A stretch of DNA of 23,308 nucleotides from Carex sylvatica. Its lineage: Eukaryota; Streptophyta; Magnoliopsida; Poales; Cyperaceae. Below are positions 1 to 8,165 of the stretch, in pieces. The position numbers and the translations under genes are program-made. The notes beneath the pieces are model-generated. The model saw only the letters and a program-made list of their open reading frames with translations. It was not told the origin of the DNA and did no database searches. The stretch lies in assembly GCA_964058845.1 (NCBI GenBank), contig CAXKVR010000257.1, positions 1 through 23,308 on the forward strand, in the 5' to 3' direction. Position 1 is the first letter of the stretch, and the number at the start of each line of letters is the position of its first letter.

Positions 1-37
1 CGCTGTTTTTAGCAAATCTGGACCATAAAAAACAGCG
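1..37. repeat. Perfect 10-bp inverted repeat (hairpin) at window edge
   Basis: CGCTGTTTTT (1-10) and AAAAACAGCG (28-37) are exact reverse complements around a 17-base loop. The element it belongs to, if any, is cut by the window edge. It may be a terminal piece of a small inverted-repeat element, which cannot be tested from this window. Confidence 0.5.
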
Positions 38-104
38 ATTTTCAATAAATCTAAAAAAATAGTAAACAAATTTCAAAAAACATAAAATTTGGTCTCCAAG
101 CACA

Positions 105-222
105 TCTTAATATATAGATCGCATCTAAAGGTTCGGATTAACTGTTTTGACTTTGAAAATGGAGATAAAAGATAGAGTGCATTTGGGTGCACAAAAATTT
201 GGGTGCATTTGAACCCTCCTCT
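105..222 (+). mobile_element. Single-arm fragment of a foldback MITE family
   Basis: The stretch from TATAGATCGCATCTAAAG to GCATTTGAACCCTCCTCT matches, in order, the right arm of the complete foldback element at 3877-4270. Shared parts are a TATAGATC block, a TTTTGACTTT block, a G/A-rich GCACAAAAA block and the terminal GCATTTGAAC-C-TC end. Only one arm is seen here, so this is a truncated copy or a divergent relative. No open reading frame is present. Confidence 0.5.
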
Positions 223-300
223 AATTGTGAATATTTTTTTGAGTAAAGATTGGAGATCAAGTCACCAAACTATTTAATATCCTTGTTATTACAACAAATG

Positions 301-376
301 ATTTTTTCTATCCGAATTTCGAACCCATGATATCTCACATAGAGACCATGTGCCTTAGTCACTAAATCAAAGGCTA
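301..376 (-). repeat. tRNA-like (SINE-head-like) relic 1
   Basis: Read on the minus strand, the segment runs from an A-box-like TAGCCTTTGATTTAGTGA to a B-box-like GGGTTCGAAATTC (314-326). The spacing and order match an internal RNA polymerase III promoter. The arms do not fold into a clean cloverleaf, so this is not a working tRNA gene. It is best read as the head of an old tRNA-derived SINE or a decayed tRNA copy. Confidence 0.4.
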
Positions 377-565
377 GTTCTTAATTTAATTGTAAATATT
401 AAATAAGTTTGTATAATAATTTGAGGGCTTTTCATCAAAAATCATACTAATTAGTTACTATTAGATAGGAACGGACGCATAATTTTTTATCAGAGAAGCT
501 AGAAAATAACAAATTCATTTCCGAAAGAAGGACAAATGTTAAAATATTAAAAAAAAATCTCACTA

Positions 566-844
566 AAATTTTAAAATTTCGAAATCCAAAAGAGCAATTG
601 TCTCCCGAATGAACGTGGATCCGTCCTTGAGTGTAGAAAAATGGTAGCCAACCTTTTTTGTTTCTGTGAGAAATGCTATCCAGCTTATAAAAGCACCATT
701 GAACATAAAATCACGCCGGAAAGGATTTAGACCAATCATCGTGCATGCATTTGGTTTTGAACCAATGGTTTTCAATGAGAAAGGATTCTCTGGTGATTCT
801 GATACTGTACCTGATCTAGTGTAACCATCTTTACGATAGGAGCT
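566..844 (-). pseudogene. Unidentified coding-like fragment, 93 codons open
   Basis: The minus strand is open for 93 codons between an in-frame TAG at 845-847 and a stop at 563-565. The composition is balanced and protein-like, unlike the low-complexity frames around it. It includes the stretches ENPFSLKTIGSKPNACTMIG and LNPFRRDF, and ends near FIRETIALLDF. The upstream TATAG/AGCTCC could be a relic splice acceptor. There is no credible start codon context, promoter or further exon. I do not recognise the family. It could be an exon of a decayed gene, a captured fragment, or chance. Confidence 0.35.
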
Positions 845-1215
845 CTATAGCGGATTTGAAACTGTGCCGCATTATTAAATTAATGTATTAAATTTGTAAT
901 CATAGCTATGTTACTCAGATACTCCAATATAGGCTCCGTACCCGTATCGGATACGTATCGGATACCGATACGCACCTGATACGGTCACGATACGTATCCG
1001 ATACGCCAACTGGCGTATCGGCTTACGTGGCGTATCCTACATCATCCGATACAGTCTCTGATACAGCTCTGACTCGTCTGGATATGGATCATATACATCT
1101 GGATACGGCTATAATACGGCTCCGCATAATCTAATCAAGTGTGGACCGCGTACACCAGCGGACAATACTCCAAGTCATAGACTGCGCATGAACCACTGCC
1201 AAAAACTAACTTTTC

Positions 1216-1290
1216 TTACGCCAAGAGGAATCGAACCAAGGTCCTCTGGACCAAACGACACTCCTCTTGACCACTAGGCTAATTCACGTT
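1216..1290 (-). repeat. tRNA-like relic 2 with perfect B box
   Basis: On the minus strand an A-box TAGCCTAGTGG (1271-1281) is followed after 33 bases by a perfect B-box GGTTCGATTCC (1227-1237). Between them is a GGTCC-AGA-GGACC hairpin placed like a long variable arm. The T stem pairs only partly and the acceptor arms do not match, so this is a tRNA-derived pol III promoter relic rather than a tRNA gene. It lies inside the TIR element at 906-1665. Confidence 0.5.
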
Positions 1291-1385
1291 TGTTATTAGA
1301 AATTAGTAGCTATTATATTTATTATAAAGTTAGGCTATTGTATTTATCCATAATTTTTTATTTAATGTTATACTTGGACTACAAT

Positions 1386-1647
1386 ATTATATTTAATATA
1401 TACAAGTGTTTTAATAATATAATTAAAATAATAATAAAAAATATATATATAATAGACGTATCGTATCTTTGATTTTTAAAAATTGCTGTATTGTCATATC
1501 CGTATCGTATCAGATACGAATTATATTTAATATATACAAGTGTTTTAATAATATAATTAAAATAAAAAAAAAATATATATATATATAATAGACGTATCGT
1601 ATCTTTGATTTTTAAAAATTGTTGTATCGTCGTATCCGTATCGTATC
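1386..1647. repeat. Tandem duplication, 134-bp period, two copies
   Basis: Copy 1 (1386-1519) and copy 2 (1520-1647) share ATTATATTTAATATATACAA, the AATAGACGTATCGTATCTTT block and CCGTATCGTATC in the same order. They differ mainly in the length of an A/AT run. The duplication forms the right half of the TIR element and is recent enough to align almost without gaps. Confidence 0.75.
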
Positions 1648-1889
1648 CATATCCATGCAACATAGGTAATCAGTAACCAATTACATAAATTTATTGAATT
1701 GCGCCAATACGTGTGAATCAGACCAAAATCTACAGCCTTATTTTAGTGCGGTGTGTCGAAGGCTGCCAAATGATTGGGGAACATCTGATGCTTTTTTCAA
1801 AACAACCTACTTTTTTTAATAAAATAGTTGAAATTAGAGCTGCTTTACGCAGACACCCCCCTTTTTAACTCTTAATTAATTAATTAATG

Positions 1890-2044
1890 ACTTGAGGTGC
1901 ATTTCTTTCTGCGAGCTGACGGAGATCAGGAAAGGCTAGTTCTTTTCTTCCAATTATGTAGCTATCGTTTGAATGGTGTTATCCTTCTCATGTTTTTATT
2001 ATGTTGTTATTTCATACTTCAATTTTTAAACCGAATATATCTGT
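1890..2044 (+). repeat. Direct repeat copy A (pairs with 3325-3470)
   Basis: The blocks GTGCATTTCT, GAGCTGAC, GAGATC, ATGTAGCTATC, TGTTGTTAT and AACCGAATAT occur in the same order and at similar spacing at 3325-3470, about 1.43 kb downstream. Upstream, both copies also share a TGCTTT...ACA-CCCCCC segment. This is a diverged direct duplication. It could be a pair of old LTR-like ends or a duplicated promoter/leader region. Neither reading is proven. Confidence 0.5.
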
Positions 2045-3324
2045 AGTTTAAGTTATTTGATAGCTTTGTATTCGTGAAAATTAAGGTTTTAGAATGAGAT
2101 TATATTTGATTAAAAATTTCCAGAAATTTGAAGCTAAAATAGTCATAAAATTATGTTGTTGGTCAATGGTCAAAGCAATATTTTATGATCCAATCAGAAA
2201 TTTTGAATAGTTTTTTTGGCGGAAAGAGGGTAATAATTATTTTGGTCAAAACATCCTCGGAGTATTTTCCAATTGCAACTTTTGACTTTAAGCTAAAAAA
2301 AATTAGGAGATGATATTATAAATTGAGTATTTAATTACATTTGAAATACTAAGTCGTTGTACCAAATATGTTTAAGTACGAGTTTTGATTGATGAGTATT
2401 ATTACTTATATTTTCTTCTAGATTTGCTTTAACGAATTATAATTTTTTTTCTGCTATGGACTTCAAAAAAGATTGCAATTTTTCGCACTGAATTGAAAAT
2501 TAAAATTAAATGATGTATATTGAGGTGTAAATAGATTAGATATTATCCGTAGTATTTGAATTTGTATTTGAATTTTTGTGTATTCAAATATCTGGATACA
2601 TATAGTTTGCGGATACATATATATTTTGTAGTGACATAACAAGTTTAACATAAAAAAAAATTATTTAGATTGAATGTCCGAATATACATATCTATATTAA
2701 GTTATTTTTATTTTATAATAAAAAAATAATTTATTGAATAACATATCAATTTTATTACAATATTTATAGTAGATATCTCTATTATCCATTTAATATCCGA
2801 TCTATCCCGTATCCAAAAAATAAAGATAAATACAAATATGGTTTACCACTATCCCATCCGTATCCGATCAGTTTGAACTTCTATAATCAGTATCCATCAA
2901 AGAACACTCGTGTGACAAAATAAGAAGAGAGGTAAACAAGAGGAGAACTAGAAAGAAAAATTGATCCACTGTGTGTATTTTAGCTGATACGGACGACTCT
3001 GCCTATTTCTTCTATCAAGTTATCTCTGAAATTTACCAGAAAGTTACAAATAATTAATTTTGTTTGTCGATTTGTGAGATAATCATTGGTCTGATGATTA
3101 TTTTTATAGACTTATAACCCCCCAGCCCACCCCAATTAAAAAAAAAAGGGTCTCTTCTTCAATACTGTGCCACGCAACTAGCTAGAAAGAAACCTTTTAT
3201 GTACTTTTGCTATAGAAAAGTATGAAACACTTGTACACGAGGAATAACACCAACAATTACAAACCTAATCTTGTATAAAATTAATTAAACTTTTGAGTGC
3301 TTTTGCTCATACATCCCCCCATAT
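2045..3324. other. AT-rich intergenic DNA between direct repeats
   Basis: No coding sequence is supported. The region contains clusters of GGATAC/GTATCC and (T)ATCCG motifs at 2580-2620 and 2790-2890, resembling decayed transposable-element ends. A CCCCCCAGCCCACCCC tract lies near 3118. Reading frames are short and of low complexity. Confidence 0.5.
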
Positions 3325-3470
3325 TAGTTTATGTGCATTTCTATAGTTGAGCTGACTGGGATCGCTATTTTCCCTCCATTCATGTAGCTATCATACTAAA
3401 GTGTACTATTTTTATATTTAATTGTGTTGCTATTATGAGGTATCAAACCGAATATCTATATTGGTGACCT
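3325..3470 (+). repeat. Direct repeat copy B (pairs with 1890-2044)
   Basis: This is the downstream member of the diverged direct repeat. It runs from CATCCCCCCATATTAG through GTGCATTTCTATAGTTGAGC to CAAACCGAATATCTATATTG. It ends next to the coding-like stretch at 3455-3720, whereas copy A is followed by non-coding AT-rich DNA. Confidence 0.5.
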
Positions 3471-3720
3471 GATACATAACATGGCATGTTCCTGCCTTTG
3501 CATGTTGTCCTCAACGGTTTCCATTAGCACTTCTGTTGGCAGGCCTAATCCATTGGCAATGTCCGAGCAATGTACGTATTGAATCCTAAATATTATAGAA
3601 ACCTTGCGGATCAAGGTCCACTTGGCATCTATTTTGATGAGAAGGCCCATGAAGATCCCCTAGTGTTTGAATTGGGGGCCAACGTTTTCCTTCCGTCTCT
3701 TTATGAAGAGGTTTCAGATT
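3455..3720. pseudogene. Unidentified coding-like remnant, strand uncertain
   Basis: This 260-base island has higher complexity and GC than its surroundings. It is open on the minus strand at 3456-3650 (for example IANGLGLPTEVLMETVEDNM) and on the plus strand at 3570-3776 (for example LADQGPLGIYFDEKAHEDPL). Both read like real protein, and they overlap only in part. Possible splice junctions flank the change-over near 3570. This could be two exons of a broken gene or a captured fragment. I do not recognise the family, and there is no start context or continuation on either side. Confidence 0.35.
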
Positions 3721-3876
3721 CAATTCTCCAAAATAACATCTCAAATTCTCTAATAATAATCAACATATTCTACTAAATAATAATCAGTCTTTTGTCTAAT
3801 TGTACAAGAAAATATTTTTCATGTAAAAAATTTCATGTTCGAAACCCGATTAAAAAATCTTTTCTAAATATTATAA

Positions 3877-4270
3877 GAGGATGGTTCAAATGCCTTCATT
3901 TTTTAAAATTTTAAAAACTCAAAATTTAAAACTTAAAAGTCAAAATAAAATCGTTAGATGTGATCTATCTTATTTTCTCTATGTGCTCATAAAAAATTAT
4001 CACATTTCAATTTTATTTTTATGTGAACCAATGAGTTCAAAAATCAACGTCTAGAAATCATCCAAATTAGTACGTTTTTTACAAGCTCTTGATGACAACC
4101 AAAATAAAATTGAAATGTCATTTTTTTTTTACACGTGCATAGATAAAATGATATAGATCATATCCAACAATTTTATTTTGACTTTTAAGTTTTAAATTTT
4201 GAATTATTAAATTTTTTAAAAATAAAAGTATAATGGAGGCACAAAAAATAGAGGCATTTGAACTCTTCTC
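3877..4270. mobile_element. Foldback MITE, ~394 bp
   Basis: The two halves are inverted copies. GAGGATGGTTCAAATGCC (3877-3894) pairs with GGCATTTGAACTCTTCTC (4253-4270). Internal blocks pair in order: AAAATTTAAAACTTAAAAGT, CAAAATAAAAT, ATGTGATCTAT and ACATTTCAATTTTATTTT. Arms are roughly 150-175 bp with a loop around 4030-4090. No target duplication is clear and no coding capacity is present. A single arm of a related copy lies at 105-222. Confidence 0.7.
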
Positions 4271-4345
4271 ACATTAGAATGTTAAATAACTTGACCAGAT
4301 AACCTCCAACCCTCTTTCTTAGAGGAAAAAAAAAAAACAAAGAAA

Positions 4346-4470
4346 GATATTCTACTTCAATATAAGTTGGACTAGTTTTAAAAAAAGAGAGATATCCTCT
4401 CATATCATCTTTAATATCAGTTGGACGAGTCTCGTAGTACCTTTAATATCAATTGGACTAATCTTGTACC
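4346..4470 (+). repeat. Degenerate short tandem repeats (AATATCAGTTGGAC)
   Basis: Three related units read TTCAATATAAGTTGGACTAG, TTTAATATCAGTTGGACGAG and TTTAATATCAATTGGACTAA. The last two are about 31 bases apart. This is a small diverged tandem repeat with no coding signal. Confidence 0.55.
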
Positions 4471-4601
4471 ATATTCAAACCCGACTCATACAATCCAATT
4501 TGTCAAATCTTAACCAGCGGAACTAAAAAATTTGAATAGAGGAGAGACTAATCTATAAAATATAATAATATATGAGAAAGACAAAAATATTGTAGTTAGT
4601 A

Positions 4602-4657
4602 GGAATTAAACCCATAACTTTACACATACTAACTAGATCTCAAACCACTAGACTACA
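4602..4657 (-). repeat. tRNA-like (SINE-head-like) relic 3
   Basis: On the minus strand an A-box-like TGTAGTCTAGTGG (4645-4657) precedes a B-box-like GGGTTTAATTCC (4602-4613). This is the same order, strand and flavour as the relics at 301-376 and 1216-1290. The B box has lost its CGA core, so pol III activity is unlikely. It is probably an old SINE head. Confidence 0.4.
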
Positions 4658-4672
4658 ATCACATATTTGTTA

Positions 4673-5879
4673 TGTTATGAGGGAACTAAAATATATAAAA
4701 GTTCTAAAAACTGAAAAATTAAATTAAATTTTAATATATATAATTAAGAATTTTAAAAGGCTTAGCACCTCTCACATACACGTAGATCTGCTCCTGAATT
4801 CTAACTTATTGATCTAATTTATACTTTAATTTGATATAAAAATAAAACTTTGACTATATAATCATTCTTTTTTTTTTTTTAATAAATTGTTGGGAGTCCA
4901 AGCTATTTTATTGAAACAACCAAATTTATCTTAGATGCTAATTTGTAAATATTTGAAGAATTTATTGAAGTATATCAAGTTGAATAATTAGTTATCTTTA
5001 AAAATTAGTTTTTAATTTAGTGTTCTCGGTCTTCAAGGAGTTTGACATGTTTTGTTCCACTCAATCAGCATGGGACCTCGAACTTTTTTTTAAACCTGCC
5101 TTTTGATGAAGACCACATAGTCGGGATATGAATACCTCACTACTAGGTCCAAACCGAGATATACTATATCTCAACTTGGCCTGGGGTTACGTTAATGTCA
5201 GATGTCGGGCTCTTTTTTTTTTTTAATACGAGTCCGCTCTTCATATGAAATATTAAAAACTGAAGTATGTATTGGAGAAAGGGAGCCAAGTCTCTCCATG
5301 AAATGAGATTTTATTTTTTCATTTTTGTCCTTGCAAATTTTAACTTTTACAAAAATAATTATTAGCCTATCTTAAAAAAAAAATTACATGATAATCTCCT
5401 TTAATTTTAATTTTCTAGTTTTATTCCTAAATCACATATTTAAAACTCAAATGATATATTTTTATAAATATTAAATTATTAAATAATTGAATACTTTAAC
5501 ATTCATTTTTTATTAAATAAATATTAAATAATTGTCTCCATAATATATGCGGATCTAGATAGAAATGACTTGTTGGCTCTTATTTTGTGCTCGGCGCTCC
5601 TCCATATCCTCTCAAAACGGACAGTGCGCATTTGCTGGGTTACATTTATGGTGCTATTGTTTGCTTCGTTAAAGCTATTAACCATCGCCAACTTTGGCAA
5701 CTAAAATAGATCGTCACTCTTGCTACCATTTCCAGAAGAGAACAAAGAAGATACGCATCAAGGCCTAGATTTTTGTTGTCAGAGAACTGCCTACCTCCTA
5801 AATTTACATTCCTTTATTTTATTTTAATTCTAAATTTAATATTGAATTCAAGCTACTGTCTTAAAATTTATAAAAGAAT
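4673..5879. other. AT-rich intergenic DNA, no gene seen
   Basis: No reading frame with protein-like composition appears on either strand. Poly-T runs lie at 4867-4880 and 5213-5224. The slightly more complex stretch at 5570-5800 shows no splice-consistent coding frame. Confidence 0.5.
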
Positions 5880-6290
5880 TACGAGTAGAATTAGATTATT
5901 AGAGTGTTCATAAATTTAATAATCAAATAATTTTTGAACTCAACTCTAAAATTTATTAGATTTATTTCAAATGACATATTTAAACAATTAAAATCCATCT
6001 ACTTTACGAGTGATGCATCTACATGTGAAAATTTTAAAATTGAATTAATTTCGTATAGAGTAGTTGTCAAAAAACGATGCATTAAAATTACTTTATAAAT
6101 ATATTGATTAATTTTGAATGCTTGACTTTATACTAAATTAGTTCAAAAGTTTAAAATTTTCGCTTGTAGACGCATCACTCATAAGGTACACGAGTTTAAT
6201 TTAACGGTTCAGATTTATTATTTAAAACCAATATTGTAGATTTTAGAGTACTTGGTAAACTTAAGAGAACACCTTAGTTCTACTCGAAAT
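5880..6290. mobile_element. Foldback MITE, ~410 bp
   Basis: The halves are inverted copies throughout. CGAGTAGAATTAG (5882) pairs with CTTAGTTCTACTCG (ends 6286). AGTGTTC pairs with GAACACC, ACTCTAAAAT with ATTTTAGAGT, and GAGTGATGCATCTACATGTG (6008) with the GTAGACGCATCACTC block near 6180. The fold centre is near 6090. There is no coding capacity. The exact ends and target duplication are unclear. Confidence 0.65.
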
Positions 6291-6656
6291 TTATCATTAA
6301 GAATTTTGTACCAATAACTTTTTAGAAATCATCTAATTGTCCACATATTTGACTTGTGCGAATACTGTAAAACTATACAATATATCACATAAAATATATC
6401 AGTTAATCACAAAACATCCAGCAACTATTTGAAGTGGTCCCATGATAGTTAGAAACAAATTACAACTTGCACAACATGACAAAAAAATATACTTTCAAAC
6501 TGTACTTTCGAAAATTGCAGTTATAGGAAGTTATTGGCAGTTAGTGTTAGTTATTAGCAGTTATTTTGACAAAAAACGTGATAAAAAGACAAAATTTAAT
6601 TTTTTGATTCTTTTTTCTCGATTTAATAAACTCACAAATAAATTATCAAAATAATG

Positions 6657-7130
6657 AATGCTGTAAAATTGACCACTTTAACTATAAAAATAAAATGTAC
6701 AAACTATAAAATTACAGACATGCAAAATTCACAGATGAAAACGATAAAATAATATGTTAAAAAAAATTTAATTTTCAATACTGTAAAATTATCAAGTTAA
6801 ACTGTGAAATCAAAGGTAAAAACTATAAAATTACAAAATTATAAAATTAGCAGATTAAATAAAATTTAAAAATGTTAATTTTCAATACTATAAAATTATC
6901 AACTTAAATTGTGAAAATAAAAAGTTAAAATTATAAATTTACAACAACATAAAATTAGCAGATGAAAACGATTAAATATAATTTAAAAAATATAATTTTT
7001 TAATACTATAAAATTGTGAATTTAAAATGTGAAAATAAAACGTAAAAACTATAAAATTTCAATAATGTAAAATAAGCAAATGAAAAAGATAAAATCAAAT
7101 TTCAACTTAAAGTACAAAAACAAAACATAA
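6657..7130 (+). repeat. Tandem array, four ~107-120-bp units plus partial
   Basis: Units start at 6657, 6777, 6884 and 7002 with AATRCTRTAAAATT. Each contains AACTATAAAATT..ACA, an AAAATTMRCAGATGAAA block and a TTTAATTTTCAATAC-type junction. A partial fifth unit ends near 7130. Unit spacing is 120, 107 and 118 bases, so small indels separate the copies. The array is extremely A-rich and low in GC, and looks like a minor satellite or an expanded segment of an AT-rich element. Confidence 0.7.
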
Positions 7131-8156
7131 TTGATTTTAACTATTCATAATTTATACGGAATTTAAAATTTAAGTAATTTAGACAAATGCACCATTAAAT
7201 ATCATCGAATTTGCTTATGGTATTGAAATTTGAAAGTTCCTTTATTTCAGTTAAGAAATAAATTTAAAATAGCAACCAATGAAGTGTGTGTCAGAGAAAC
7301 AAGAAAATTGATCTTTTCTTGTACGTGCAAAAAAAAAAAAAATTAAATAGCAACCAATTATATTCGGAAAAAAAATGAACATCACAATCAAGTCTCGCTG
7401 AATTCCAATATGAACTATGTAAATCAGTTCAGCGAATTTGATTTATTTTTCTTTTTTTGAAAAGCATGGTGAAAGAATGAGTGAGACCAGGTTCTTAGAT
7501 GGACAATTCTTTGACAGACAAAATCAAGTCTCGCTGCTCCCGTCAAAGAATCAACAAAAATTAGTTGACAAATGAAATCAAGTCACCGATAAGGACAATT
7601 CTTTGTCCAGATTTATAGATCAAAGAATTAGGAAGAAGAGATTCGATCCGCTGATCTCGTCTCGCTGATTCTCCTGTTCGAACCTATTTGGAGGAAAAAA
7701 AAAGAGAAGAAAAATATCGGAAGAGATCTGTCTTTTATAAGGGTGAAGACCAAAAGCAGTTAAAGATAGTTGAACTAAGGAGTAGATAAAGTTGCAGACA
7801 AATCGTGAACAAAGATATGTGAACCATAACCTTTTCTCAACTTTTTATATAAAAATTACTGTCTTTATCACTTAATCAAAAACTAATTCTCCCTAATCCT
7901 CCCTAATTCTCCTTGATTTCACATCTTAAACGTTCTCGGTGATATTTTTCATGCTATTCCTCTATTGTCAAATGTAAATTGTATATTTGTTTATTTCAAT
8001 TTAGACAAACTACTACTTTTGTATTATAACATATGTTGTGGTTGATGTCAACAACTATTAAACTCATTATACGAACCTTCAAATTATACATATGACTATT
8101 GTGAAATACAGACTTTAATTTATTTCGAACTTTTACGCTTATTCTTTGATTCTCCT
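7131..8156. other. Intergenic DNA with short dispersed direct repeats
   Basis: No gene is supported. AATCAAGTCTCGCTG occurs at 7387-7401 and again at 7521-7535, and GGACAATTCTTTG occurs at 7501 and 7600. These suggest an internally duplicated, decayed segment at 7380-7690. The rest is AT-rich. Confidence 0.5.
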
Positions 8157-8165
8157 TAAAATGTA
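8157..8165. other. Target-site duplication, left copy (TAAAATGTA)
   Basis: This is the left member of a perfect 9-bp target-site duplication, identical to 9426-9434. It directly abuts the GGATTAAT terminus of the Mutator-like element. Confidence 0.85.

Larger units (their letters stand above)
906..1665. mobile_element. TIR element rich in GTATCGGATACG palindromes, 760 bp
   Basis: The left end CTATGTTACTCAGATA and the reverse complement of the right end CTATGTTGCATGGATA match at 12 of 16 positions. GTAATCA flanks both sides (896-902 and 1666-1672), three bases from the left end and directly at the right end, as expected of a target-site duplication. The first 150 bases are packed with overlapping GTATCGGATACG-type near-palindromes, and CGTATCCGTATCGTATC recurs at the right end, so the whole unit can fold back. 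It carries no transposase. A tRNA-like segment and a 134-bp tandem duplication lie inside it. Confidence 0.6.

Noticed and set aside
1216..1290. A functional tRNA gene
   Set aside because: A and B boxes are good, but the acceptor and T stems do not pair and no anticodon loop is clear.
1290..1663. Two 60-94-codon frames in AT-rich DNA
   Set aside because: Ile/Tyr-rich low complexity within the 134-bp tandem duplication of the TIR element.
6657..7130. CRISPR-like array
   Set aside because: Direct repeats are long, diverged and contiguous with no unique spacers, and the DNA is plant nuclear. It is a tandem satellite-type repeat.
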